From: Arenibacter sp. P308M17
Lineage (GTDB): Bacteria; Bacteroidota; Bacteroidia; Flavobacteriales; Flavobacteriaceae
Reading direction: 5' to 3'
NCBI RefSeq assembly: GCF_003426735.1
Contig: NZ_QVON01000004.1
Location: 372,001 to 436,000 of the forward strand
Length of the DNA: 64,000 nucleotides
Below are positions 44,215-53,342 of this stretch, one piece after another; positions within the stretch are counted from its first letter, which is position 1; every line of letters starts with the position of its first letter. The translations under genes were made by a program, and so were the position numbers. The notes beneath the pieces are model-generated. The model did not search any database. It was not told the origin of the DNA and saw only the letters and a program-made list of their open reading frames with translations.

Positions 44215-47064
44215 ATGAGGACAGACTTATTTGCCTTGCGCCATATCGGCATTAGAGAAGAAGACCTTCCACAGATGCTAAAAAGTATCAATGTCGATTC
44301 TTTAGATCAATTGATAAACGAGACCATTCCGGACGATATCCGCCTTGCAAGGCCCTTGGCTTTAGATCCGCCCATGAACGAGCACGAGTATTTGTCCCAT
44401 ATCCAAGTTTTGTCCGAAAAGAACAAGGTTTTTAAATCCTATATCGGCTTGGGCTACCACGAAAGCATAACTCCTTCTGTGATAAAAAGAAATATTCTGG
44501 AAAATGCAGGGTGGTATACCGCCTACACCCCTTATCAAGCAGAAATTGCCCAAGGGCGCTTGGAGGCCCTATTGAATTTCCAGACCGTAATAGCGGAACT
44601 CACCGGAATGGAATTGGCCAATGCCTCACTTTTGGACGAGAGCACTGCCGCTGCAGAAGCGATGACCATGCTTTTTGATGTACGCAGTAGGGATCAAAAG
44701 AAAAACAACGTTTTAAAATTCTTTGTTTCCGAAGAGATATTGCCCCAAACATTGTCGCTTTTAAAAACAAGATCGATACCACTGGAAATAGAACTGATTG
44801 TTGGCAAGCATGAAAGTTTTGACTTTGGCGATGATTTTTTTGGCGCGCTGCTGCAATATCCGGGAAAGCATGGCCAGGTACATGATTATGCCCCCTTCGT
44901 GGCCAAAGCCGTTGCGAAGAACATAAAAGTGGCCGTTGCTGCAGATATCTTAAGTTTGGCATTATTGACCCCCCCTGGAGAATTTGGTGCCGATGTGGTG
45001 GTCGGAACCACGCAGCGGTTTGGCATTCCCCTGGGTTACGGCGGACCCCATGCTGCCTTTTTTGCCACAAAGGAAGAATACAAGAGAAGTATCCCCGGCA
45101 GAATAATAGGGGTTACCAAGGACACCGATGGCAAGCCGGCTTTAAGAATGGCGCTACAGACAAGGGAGCAACATATTAAACGGGACAAGGCCACCTCCAA
45201 CATCTGTACTGCCCAGGTCCTGTTGGCCGTAATGGCAGGAATGTACGCCGTATATCATGGCCCAAAGGGACTAAGGTATATCGCCAACAAGGTTCATTCC
45301 ACTGCCTTTACCCTAGCGGACAGCCTTGAAAAATTAGGCTTTTATCAAACCAACACTGCTTATTTTGACACTATAAGCATTAAGGCGGATTCCTCCAAAG
45401 TAAGGCCCATTGCCGAAAAACATGGGGTTAATTTCCTATATGTTGATGCCGATACCATCTCCATTGCATTGAATGAGGCCACCTCCCTGAAAGATCTACA
45501 GCTAATAACAACTATTTTCGCCGAGGCCATGGGAAAAGAATCCATTGTGATCAATGGCCTTTTACCACCATCCCTTCTTGTTGACAAACTTGCCCGTACT
45601 TCAACCTTTTTGGAGAATAGCGTATTCAATTCCTACCACTCCGAAACCGAATTGATGCGGTATATAAAAAAATTGGAGCGAAAGGATTTGGCGTTGAACC
45701 ACTCCATGATTTCCCTGGGCTCATGTACCATGAAATTGAACGCCGCTTCTGAAATGTTACCATTGAGTATGGCGCGTTGGGGAAACATCCATCCCTTTGT
45801 ACCTATCGACCAGGCCGAAGGTTATCAGGTCATCCTTAAGGAATTGGAAAAAGACCTTAATATCATCACCGGATTTGCAGGAACGTCCTTGCAGCCAAAT
45901 TCCGGGGCCCAAGGAGAATTTGCAGGCCTGATGGTCATTAGGGCCTATCATCTATCAAGAGGTGAAGGCCATAGAAACATTTGCTTAATACCTGCCTCGG
46001 CACATGGTACCAACCCCGCTTCCGCAATTATGGCGGGTATGAAGGTAGTGGTTACAAAAACCGACGAAAATGGCAACATAGATGTGGCCGACCTTGCAGA
46101 AAAGGCCGAACTGCACAAAGAGAACCTATCTGCCTTAATGGTTACCTACCCGTCTACCCACGGTGTATTTGAATCCTCCATAAAGGAAATTACAAAATTG
46201 ATCCATGACAATGGGGGGCAGGTCTATATGGACGGGGCCAATATGAATGCACAGGTAGGATTGACCAATCCCGCGACCATTGGGGCAGATGTCTGCCACT
46301 TAAACCTACACAAAACATTCGCTATTCCCCACGGCGGCGGCGGTCCCGGAGTTGGACCTATTTGCGTGGCGGAGCAATTGGTGCCATTTTTACCGGGCAA
46401 CCCTGTTATTACAACAGGTGGTGAAAAGGCCATTACGGCCATATCTGCAGCACCTTGGGGAAGTTCGTTGGTATGTTTGATCTCTTACGGATATATAAAA
46501 ATGTTGGGCGAAAGTGGATTGACCCAGTCTACAAAGAGCGCCATTCTAAATGCGAACTATATTAAAAATAGGTTAAGTGGAAAATTCGATGTACTCTATA
46601 CCGGGGAAAGGGGAAGGGCTGCCCACGAAATGATTATTGACTGCAGGCCCTTTAAGGAAAATGGTATAGAAGTGACTGATATTGCAAAAAGACTAATGGA
46701 TTATGGGTTTCACGCCCCTACAGTTTCCTTCCCTGTAGCGGGCACACTCATGATAGAACCTACGGAGAGTGAAAGTTTGGCCGAATTGGACCGGTTTTGT
46801 AGCGCCATGCTCTCCATTCGTAAAGAAATAGATGCCGCATCGGTCGAGGATACCAACAATGCCCTAAAAAATGCGCCCCACACCTTGGAAATGGTTACCA
46901 CGGACCAATGGAATTATCCTTACACTAGACAACAGGCCGCCTTCCCCTTGCCATATATTTTTGAAAACAAATTTTGGCCCAGTGTAAGACGGGTTGACGA
47001 TACATATGGAGACCGTAATTTAATATGCACCTGCGCTCCCATCGAAGCGTATATAGAAGCCTAA
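44215..47064 (+). CDS. gcvP: Glycine dehydrogenase (decarboxylating), P-protein
   Basis: A 949-residue full-length, single-chain P-protein of the glycine cleavage system, which decarboxylates glycine on PLP and passes the aminomethyl group to lipoylated GcvH. It starts MRTDLFALRHIGIREED. Key parts are GLGYHESITPSVIKRNILENAGWYTAYTPYQ, PPGEFGADVVVGTTQRFGIPLGYGGPHA in the first half and Lys700 in LNLHKTFAIPHGGGGPG in the second. Upstream, a promoter box and no riboswitch; downstream, a strong terminator. gcvH and gcvT are not in the window. Confidence 0.97.
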   Translation: MRTDLFALRHIGIREEDLPQMLKSINVDSLDQLINETIPDDIRLARPLALDPPMNEHEYLSHIQVLSEKNKVFKSYIGLGYHESITPSVIKRNILENAGWYTAYTPYQAEIAQGRLEALLNFQTVIAELTGMELANASLLDESTAAAEAMTMLFDVRSRDQKKNNVLKFFVSEEILPQTLSLLKTRSIPLEIELIVGKHESFDFGDDFFGALLQYPGKHGQVHDYAPFVAKAVAKNIKVAVAADILSLALLTPPGEFGADVVVGTTQRFGIPLGYGGPHAAFFATKEEYKRSIPGRIIGVTKDTDGKPALRMALQTREQHIKRDKATSNICTAQVLLAVMAGMYAVYHGPKGLRYIANKVHSTAFTLADSLEKLGFYQTNTAYFDTISIKADSSKVRPIAEKHGVNFLYVDADTISIALNEATSLKDLQLITTIFAEAMGKESIVINGLLPPSLLVDKLARTSTFLENSVFNSYHSETELMRYIKKLERKDLALNHSMISLGSCTMKLNAASEMLPLSMARWGNIHPFVPIDQAEGYQVILKELEKDLNIITGFAGTSLQPNSGAQGEFAGLMVIRAYHLSRGEGHRNICLIPASAHGTNPASAIMAGMKVVVTKTDENGNIDVADLAEKAELHKENLSALMVTYPSTHGVFESSIKEITKLIHDNGGQVYMDGANMNAQVGLTNPATIGADVCHLNLHKTFAIPHGGGGPGVGPICVAEQLVPFLPGNPVITTGGEKAITAISAAPWGSSLVCLISYGYIKMLGESGLTQSTKSAILNANYIKNRLSGKFDVLYTGERGRAAHEMIIDCRPFKENGIEVTDIAKRLMDYGFHAPTVSFPVAGTLMIEPTESESLAELDRFCSAMLSIRKEIDAASVEDTNNALKNAPHTLEMVTTDQWNYPYTRQQAAFPLPYIFENKFWPSVRRVDDTYGDRNLICTCAPIEAYIEA

Positions 47065-47092
47065 AAAGCACAAGAAAATCAAGCATTTCAGG

Positions 47093-47124
47093 GCCTTTCA
47101 CCTTATAGTGAAAGGCTTTTTTAT
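47093..47124 (+). terminator. Terminator of gcvP
   Basis: GCCTTTCAC (47093-47101) and GTGAAAGGC (47108-47116) form a perfect nine-pair stem with loop CTTATA, followed by a T6 run. Confidence 0.92.
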
Positions 47125-47232
47125 TGGCAAATTCAAAAGTGGAATTATCTTGAACATCATATCAAATTAAAAGGACATCCTTTACCCCTATCCAATTACC
47201 CTATATTTATACCAATAAATTTACACATCGTT

Positions 47233-48291
47233 ATGAACATTGGCATTACTGGCACTGGTTCTTATTTACCATCCATTATTACAAAAAATTCGGATTTCAA
47301 AAATCATGATTTTTTAAATGAGGATGGCACCCCCTTTAAGCATCCAAATGAGATGATCATCCAAAAATTCCAAGGCATTACAGGAATTAGCGAAAGGCGC
47401 TATGCAGAGGATGGTCTAAACACTTCCCAACTGGGATTTTTCGCGGCGGAAAAGGCCATAGCCGATGCCAAAATCGACAAGGAGGAACTGGATTACATCA
47501 TTTTTGCCCACAATTTTGGTGATGTGTCCATTGGCCAATCGCAAGGGGACACTTTGCCCAGTTTGGCCACACGGGTAAAACACCAATTACAGATCAAGAA
47601 TCCCAAATGTGTTGCCTATGACCTCCTATTTGGTTGTCCAGGTTGGATCGAAGGAGTAATCCAAGCACATGCCTTTATCAAATGTGGGATTGCCAAAAAA
47701 TGTCTTGTAATCGGGGCAGAAACCTTATCCAGGATAGTTGACAAGCATGATCGGGATTCCATGATCTATTCGGATGGTGCTGGGGCCACCATTATTGAAG
47801 CTAGGGAAAATGCCGGCCAAATCCTATCGCACAACAGTGCTACTTATGCCAATGGGGAAGCCTTTTTTCTCTTCTACGGTAAATCCTATTCCAAAACCGT
47901 ACAAGACCACACTAAATACATAAAAATGTATGGCAGAAAAATATATGAATTTGCTGTAACCCATGTACCACAGGCCATGAAAGACAGTTTGGACAAAAGC
48001 GGGGTACCTATCGCCAAAGTAAAAAAAATATTCATTCATCAGGCCAATGAAAAAATGGACGAGGCCATAGTAAAACGTTTCTATAAACTTTTCAATATGG
48101 AGATGCCCGATGGAATTATGCCCATGAGCATAGAGAAATTGGGAAATAGTTCCGTGGCTACCATACCCACCTTATTTGATATGGTAAGAAATGGAAAAAT
48201 GGAAAATCAATCTATAAAAAAGGGAGATGTTGTTATATTTGCAAGTGTTGGTGCGGGCATGAACATAAACGCCATTGTCTACAAGGTATAA
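47233..48291 (+). CDS. 3-Oxoacyl-ACP synthase III family protein
   Basis: A 352-residue thiolase-fold enzyme of the KAS III/FabH type. The catalytic triad is complete: Cys135 (DLLFGCPGWIEG), His269 (IFIHQANEKMD) and Asn304 (KLGNSSVATIPTL). It carries an extra segment in residues 20-45 and is longer than housekeeping FabH (~317), so it may prime a special lipid rather than general fatty acids. It is followed by a methyltransferase and a glycosyltransferase on the same strand. Confidence 0.88.
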   Translation: MNIGITGTGSYLPSIITKNSDFKNHDFLNEDGTPFKHPNEMIIQKFQGITGISERRYAEDGLNTSQLGFFAAEKAIADAKIDKEELDYIIFAHNFGDVSIGQSQGDTLPSLATRVKHQLQIKNPKCVAYDLLFGCPGWIEGVIQAHAFIKCGIAKKCLVIGAETLSRIVDKHDRDSMIYSDGAGATIIEARENAGQILSHNSATYANGEAFFLFYGKSYSKTVQDHTKYIKMYGRKIYEFAVTHVPQAMKDSLDKSGVPIAKVKKIFIHQANEKMDEAIVKRFYKLFNMEMPDGIMPMSIEKLGNSSVATIPTLFDMVRNGKMENQSIKKGDVVIFASVGAGMNINAIVYKV

Positions 48292-48397
48292 TGATTGGAC
48301 TACCGAACACTTTTTCAAATCTCTATGTTTCCGGTTTTAGGACCCTTGCCTACAACACCGCCAAAAACAATTTAAACAAATAACCCGATTACCGCCG

Positions 48398-48940
48398 ATG
48401 TACGAAAGAAGTTTCCCGAACAAACGTTTTAAACATACGCTGGATTTTCTACAAAAGCACATTTCCACAGATCAAACCATATTGGATCTTGGGGTAGAAA
48501 ATCCATTTTCCAAGATTATGATGGAAAATGGATACCAGGTTGAGAACACAAAAGGTGAGGATCTGGACCTGGATTTTTCTACGGTCAGGACCACTAAGGC
48601 AGAAGTTGTCACGGCCTTTGAAATCTTTGAACATCTTTTGGCCCCGTTCAACATCCTTAACCACATTAAACCTGATAAATTGGTAGCAAGTATCCCCTTA
48701 AGATTATGGTTTTCATCAGCTTACAAGAGCAAGACCGATCCATGGGACAGGCACTATCACGAGTTTGAAGACTGGCAGTTCGATTGGTTACTGGAAAAGG
48801 CGGGATGGGAAATTAAAGATCGGGCCAAATGGACCAACCCCGTACAAAAAATTGGGATAAGACCCCTGCTCCGTAGTTTTACCCCTAGATATTACATCGT
48901 TTATGCCATAAGAAAAAAAGGCCCTGAAATTGGTTCTTAA
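48398..48940 (+). CDS. SAM-dependent methyltransferase (class I)
   Basis: A 180-residue protein. ILDLGVENPFSKIMMENGYQV forms the SAM-binding region, EDLDLDFSTV the acidic loop, and VVTAFEIFEHLLAPFNILNHIKPDKLVASIPL the following strand-helix. The C-terminal part is short. The substrate is unknown. It lies 107 nt downstream of the KAS III gene and 138 nt before the glycosyltransferase. Confidence 0.8.
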   Translation: MYERSFPNKRFKHTLDFLQKHISTDQTILDLGVENPFSKIMMENGYQVENTKGEDLDLDFSTVRTTKAEVVTAFEIFEHLLAPFNILNHIKPDKLVASIPLRLWFSSAYKSKTDPWDRHYHEFEDWQFDWLLEKAGWEIKDRAKWTNPVQKIGIRPLLRSFTPRYYIVYAIRKKGPEIGS

Positions 48941-49077
48941 ATGACTTGTAAGTAAAAATAAACACCATAAATGTAGTACAATCGGTTAGTGTGATACGCT
49001 GTTGAAATCTTTGCAGTTAAATAACATCCGGCAGAAAGCCGCCCCGTCCGACCATAAATACAAATAAATTTTCAAAG

Positions 49078-49932
49078 TTGAACTACTATATTATCATTCC
49101 TGCACATAACGAAGGCCAATTCTTAACGGATGCCCTGCAATCTTTGGTTATGCAAACCATGCCCCCAAAAAAAGTGGTGGTGGTAAATGATAATTCATCG
49201 GATAATACCGAGCAGATAATAGATAGCTTCACTGCCAAATATAAATACATCAAAAAAATCAATGTAAAATCGTCCACTGCCCATATGCCCGGCAGTAAGG
49301 TTATCAATGCCTTTAACAAAGGCTTGGAACAATTGGATGACAACTATGACTTTATAGTGAAGTTGGATGCCGATATAATTCTTCCCAATTTCTATTTTGA
49401 AAAAGTGGCCAAGATATTTACAACCGATGCCAAAATTGGGATAGCAGGTGGATTTGCTTATGAACAGGACAAAAACGGGGAATGGAAATTAAATCACCCT
49501 ATGGACAAAGACCATCTGCGAGGGGCCTTTAAAGCTTACCGGAAAAAATGTTTTAAGGCAATTGGCGGACTCAAAACAGCCATGGGATGGGATACCGTGG
49601 ACGAACTACTTGCCCAATATTACGGTTTCAATATCCATACCGATAGCCACTTAAAGGTGAAGCACTTACGGCCTTTGGGAAATGCCTATAACCAAAAAGC
49701 CAAATTACTTCAGGGAAAGGCCATGTTTACCATGAGGTATGGCTTTCCAATTACCCTTATCGCTTCCATAAAGATGGCTTTGAAACAAAAAAAACCGAGG
49801 GCATTTATAGATAATCTTCATGGATATTTTTCGGCCAGAAAAGAAAAAACAGCTTATTTGGTAAGCCCGATGGAGGGTAAATTTATTCGCCAGCTGAGAT
49901 GGAAAAAAATGAAGGACAAAATCTTTCACTAA
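49078..49932 (+). CDS. Family 2 glycosyltransferase
   Basis: A 284-residue GT-A type transferase: YYIIIPAHNEGQFLTDALQSL, VVVVNDNSSDNTEQI, and the metal-binding Asp97-Ala-Asp99 in FIVKLDADIILP. The start is TTG (49078). No in-frame ATG lies upstream and the family N-terminus begins here. There are no TM segments. Acceptor and donor are unknown. It ends before a 24-bp palindrome shared with pafA from the other side. Confidence 0.85.
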   Translation: MNYYIIIPAHNEGQFLTDALQSLVMQTMPPKKVVVVNDNSSDNTEQIIDSFTAKYKYIKKINVKSSTAHMPGSKVINAFNKGLEQLDDNYDFIVKLDADIILPNFYFEKVAKIFTTDAKIGIAGGFAYEQDKNGEWKLNHPMDKDHLRGAFKAYRKKCFKAIGGLKTAMGWDTVDELLAQYYGFNIHTDSHLKVKHLRPLGNAYNQKAKLLQGKAMFTMRYGFPITLIASIKMALKQKKPRAFIDNLHGYFSARKEKTAYLVSPMEGKFIRQLRWKKMKDKIFH

Positions 49933-49960
49933 ACTACTCCTAAGCAATGAAACTACATAC

Positions 49961-49993
49961 CTTCCGGCAAAGGCAGGCCTGCCTTTGCCAGCC
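49961..49993. repeat. CCTGCC/GGCAGG palindrome pair at convergent genes
   Basis: The perfect 24-bp palindrome 49966-49989 (GGCAAAGGCAGG followed by CCTGCCTTTGCC) lies 33 nt after the glycosyltransferase stop and 30 nt before the pafA stop. The flank ACTACATAC is nearly the same as at 63489-63497. It could also act as a two-way terminator, although T-runs are weak. Confidence 0.75.
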
Positions 49994-50019
49994 TTTTACT
50001 ATTACACAACCTTGTTATA

Positions 50020-51723
50020 TTACTCCAATACCTCCGCTATAGGATCTCCAGTAGTTCCTGAAGGGGCGTTCATTCCCATTAGGGCAGCTATGGTTGGAGC
50101 TATGTCCGGAATTACGGTCCTGTTTACCGTACTCCCCTTCTTAATGCCCTTGCCATAAAACAATAAGGGTGCATGCGTATCGTAATTCCATGGCGAACCA
50201 TGTGTAGAACCGGTATCTCCGTAATTTCCGCTTCCCGGATCGAACACCATCAACACATCCCCTGAACGTTTTTGGCTATATCCGTTCTGAACGATATATG
50301 GAATTCCACTGGTATATTGATTCTGCCACATTTGATTGGCCGTAAACACCTTATAAATGCCATCATATTGAATCAGTTCCAAAGCCAACTCCTCTTCAAC
50401 ATCTTCTATTTCCAAATCCAAACTCTTGATTACCTTATAATCCAAAAACAATTGATTATTGGAGGTTTTCTTTACAATATCCGTAGTTCCATAGGTATAC
50501 TTCAAATATTCTGCAAGTCGATCGTCCAATTCCTTAGACCCCACTACACTACCTGGAAGTTTAATATCCCTTAAATAAGCCGGAACATTGATAGCTGCAT
50601 GATCTGCAGTTAGAAAAACTGTATATTCCCCAGTTCCCACTTTCTTATCCAAGGTTTCAAAAAGTCGTTTCAAATCTTGGTCCAAACGCAGGTAGGTATC
50701 CTCTACCTCCTTGGAATTCACCCCCCATTTATGTCCCACATAATCGGTACTTGAGAAACTTATTGCCAGGAAGTCCGTAAAACTATCCGTTCCGAGCGAC
50801 TCCTTATCCACAGCCTCCAAAGCAAAATCTGTAGTTAGACTATTACCGTAGGGAGTACTTTTTAGGATACTATATTTGCCATTATTGTCCCATAGGCCAA
50901 CCAAATCATGAGGAAAGGTTGGAGTTGACTGGCCATCAAAGAGTCCTTCATAATTATTGTTATCGGTACCACTTTCTATATAAGTATTTATGTCCTTAAG
51001 GGTATTCCAAGGTTTTTTGTATTTATCCACACTCTTTTGTCCATTAAATTCAATGACCCATTGGGGCAATGCATCCATATAATAAGAGCTGGTTATCCAA
51101 TTGCCTTCGGCTCCCCCGTCAAACCAATAGGCAGCATTGGCGGCATGGCCTCCGGGCAAAACGGCACCTCTATCTTTAATGGCAACAGCGATTACTTTGC
51201 CGCGCATTTGCGTATGCAGCCTAACTTGGTCCGTTATCGTAGTGGACTGTACCCTGTGCGGGGACATTTTTCCGGCATCGGAAGACGTTCCAACCGAATT
51301 ATAACCAGGATCCCCAGCGCAATACACACTTTCACCTGTGTATTTATCATACCAATCATTGCCGATTATACCGTGTACGGATGGGGTGGTCCCTGTATAC
51401 ACGGAGGCATGTCCGGCACCGGTAACCGTTGGCGCATAATTAAAATGATTGTTTTTACAATTAAACCCATCGTTCACCAAACGCTTAAATCCACCATCGC
51501 CATATTGGTCCCAAAAACGGGTCAGATAATCATACCGCATTTGATCTACCACAATCCCGACCACTAGTTTAGGGGTGGTTACAATATGCTCACCAATTAC
51601 CATCTCGGTACTTGATTTGTCCCCAAGCTTATCTTTTTTGGATTTTCGCTGCGCATTAGTCTTAATCGGATTAAATCCTACCAACAGCATCAAAAACAAT
51701 AGCAGCACACTCTTATTTTGCAT
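50020..51723 (-). CDS. pafA: PafA-type alkaline phosphatase
   Basis: A 567-residue exported phosphatase releasing phosphate from organic esters. Signal peptide MQNKSVLLLFLMLLVGFNPIKTNA. The nucleophile is Thr101 in APTVTGAGHASVYTG, Asp60 lies in VVDQMRYD, and the Lys/Arg pair in VAIKDRGAVLPGGH is the active-site signature of PafA monoesterases. Zinc ligands follow in STDYVGHKWG and LTADHAAI. This calcium-independent class is typical of Bacteroidota and active in seawater-like conditions. It stands alone, convergent with the glycosyltransferase. Confidence 0.92.
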   Translation of the reverse strand: MQNKSVLLLFLMLLVGFNPIKTNAQRKSKKDKLGDKSSTEMVIGEHIVTTPKLVVGIVVDQMRYDYLTRFWDQYGDGGFKRLVNDGFNCKNNHFNYAPTVTGAGHASVYTGTTPSVHGIIGNDWYDKYTGESVYCAGDPGYNSVGTSSDAGKMSPHRVQSTTITDQVRLHTQMRGKVIAVAIKDRGAVLPGGHAANAAYWFDGGAEGNWITSSYYMDALPQWVIEFNGQKSVDKYKKPWNTLKDINTYIESGTDNNNYEGLFDGQSTPTFPHDLVGLWDNNGKYSILKSTPYGNSLTTDFALEAVDKESLGTDSFTDFLAISFSSTDYVGHKWGVNSKEVEDTYLRLDQDLKRLFETLDKKVGTGEYTVFLTADHAAINVPAYLRDIKLPGSVVGSKELDDRLAEYLKYTYGTTDIVKKTSNNQLFLDYKVIKSLDLEIEDVEEELALELIQYDGIYKVFTANQMWQNQYTSGIPYIVQNGYSQKRSGDVLMVFDPGSGNYGDTGSTHGSPWNYDTHAPLLFYGKGIKKGSTVNRTVIPDIAPTIAALMGMNAPSGTTGDPIAEVLE

Positions 51724-51837
51724 TCTTTTTATTTTAACAAAACAAAAATATAGAAATAAAACCTTTAAATCTTAATTGGAAGTTAAATGATTCTTAATAT
51801 TGTTATTTTTACATTCCTAAGCAATATTTTATATTGA

Positions 51838-52575
51838 ATGAGTTACATAGCATCAATAGGCAGTTATTTTATAATGATCAAGGAGGTTTTTAAAAAACCC
51901 ACCAAATGGTCCATTATGAAAACCCTTATATTAAAGGAAATAGACGAACTGGTCTATGGTTCCATGGGAATCATTATTTTCATTTCCTTTTTTATAGGGG
52001 GTGTAGTTGCCATACAGACCGCCCTGAACATTACCAATCCACTGATCCCCAGAAATCTTATTGGGTTTGCCACCAGGCAATCCGTAATACTTGAATTTGC
52101 CCCTACCTTCACCTCTATAATCATGGCCGGTAAAGTGGGTTCCTATATCACGTCCAGCATTGGCACCATGAGGGTAACTGAACAGATTGATGCCTTGGAG
52201 ATCATGGGAGTAAATTCTTTGAACTATCTGGTTTTTCCGAAAATAGTAGCGATGTTGTTATACCCCTTTGTGATTGCGATAGCTATGTATGTAGGTATTT
52301 TTGGAGGATGGACAGCCGGTGTTTTTGGAGGGTTCAGTTCCAGTGCAGACTTCGTGGAGGGCTTGCAATTGGACTTTATTCCCTTTCACGTTACCTATTC
52401 CTTTATAAAATCGATAGTGTTTGCATTGATTATTGCCACAATACCCTCATTTCACGGATTCTACATGAAGGGAGGGGCATTGGAAGTTGGAAAGGCCAGC
52501 ACCACCGCATTTGTTTGGACAAGTGTTGTGATCATCATTGTGAATTATATCTTAACACAATTACTACTGGGCTAA
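51838..52575 (+). CDS. mlaE: MlaE-type ABC permease
   Basis: A 245-residue inner-membrane permease of the Mla lipid transport system. Features are IFISFFIGGVVAIQTALNI, ILEFAPTFTSIIMAGKVGSYITSSIGTMRVTEQIDALEIMGVNSLNYL and GTIPSFHGF-like ATIPSFHGFYMKGGALEVGKASTTAFV. Its TAA stop overlaps the mlaF start (TAATG). The MCE protein MlaD is not in the window. It keeps outer-membrane lipids asymmetric by moving phospholipids. Confidence 0.93.
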   Translation: MSYIASIGSYFIMIKEVFKKPTKWSIMKTLILKEIDELVYGSMGIIIFISFFIGGVVAIQTALNITNPLIPRNLIGFATRQSVILEFAPTFTSIIMAGKVGSYITSSIGTMRVTEQIDALEIMGVNSLNYLVFPKIVAMLLYPFVIAIAMYVGIFGGWTAGVFGGFSSSADFVEGLQLDFIPFHVTYSFIKSIVFALIIATIPSFHGFYMKGGALEVGKASTTAFVWTSVVIIIVNYILTQLLLG

Positions 52576-53342
52576 TGATAGAAGTGGACAACATACATAA
52601 ATCCTTTGGGGAGAGCCATGTTTTAAAAGGCATTAGTTCCAATTTTGAAAAGGGCAAGACCAACCTTATAATAGGACAGAGCGGTTCCGGAAAAACGGTA
52701 TTCTTAAAATGTCTTTTGGGTCTCTTTGCACCGGATGAAGGTACTATTAGCTATAATGGAAAAATCTATTCCGAACTATCGGCAAGTGAACAACGCGACT
52801 TAAGACAGGAAATGGGAATGGTATTCCAGGGCAGCGCCCTGTTCGATTCCATGACCGTGCAGGGCAACGTTATGTTTCCCTTGGACATGTTCACCAAACA
52901 ATCGAAGTCGGAAATGCAGGATAGGGTAGATTTTGTACTAAAACGTGTAAACCTGGTGGATGCCCATAATAAATTTCCATCGGAAATTTCAGGAGGAATG
53001 CAAAAGCGGGTTGCCATTGCCAGAGCTATTGTAATGAAACCGAAATACTTGTTTTGTGACGAACCCAATTCGGGGCTGGATCCAAAAACAGCTATCCTTA
53101 TAGACAACCTTATCCATGAAATTACCAAAGAATACGATATTACAACGGTAATCAATACACATGACATGAATTCCGTAATGGAAATTGGCGAGAAGATAAT
53201 TTTCCTTAAAAATGGCCTCAAGGAATGGGAAGGTAGCAATAAGGAAATTTTTAAAACGGAAAACGAAGCCGTAACCGATTTTGTCTATTCCTCGGAATTA
53301 TTTAAAAAGGTGCGGCAAATGTATATAGAGGAACGCAATTAA
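52575..53342 (+). CDS. mlaF: MlaF-type ABC ATPase
   Basis: A 255-residue ATPase partner of MlaE. Walker A GQSGSGKT (34-41), signature ISGGMQKRVAIARA and Walker B YLFCDEPNSGLD are present. MIEVDNIHKSFG was chosen as start because ATG overlaps the mlaE stop. A 90-residue N-terminal extension in another open reading frame is only the mlaE region read in a different phase. The 3' end overlaps the convergent DUF389 gene by 4 nt. Confidence 0.94.
   Translation: MIEVDNIHKSFGESHVLKGISSNFEKGKTNLIIGQSGSGKTVFLKCLLGLFAPDEGTISYNGKIYSELSASEQRDLRQEMGMVFQGSALFDSMTVQGNVMFPLDMFTKQSKSEMQDRVDFVLKRVNLVDAHNKFPSEISGGMQKRVAIARAIVMKPKYLFCDEPNSGLDPKTAILIDNLIHEITKEYDITTVINTHDMNSVMEIGEKIIFLKNGLKEWEGSNKEIFKTENEAVTDFVYSSELFKKVRQMYIEERN

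Noticed and set aside
52308-52574. N-terminal extension of MlaF by 89 residues
   Set aside because: It lies wholly inside mlaE in another phase and has no ABC-protein features; ATG at 52575 overlaps the mlaE stop and starts a family-typical N-terminus.
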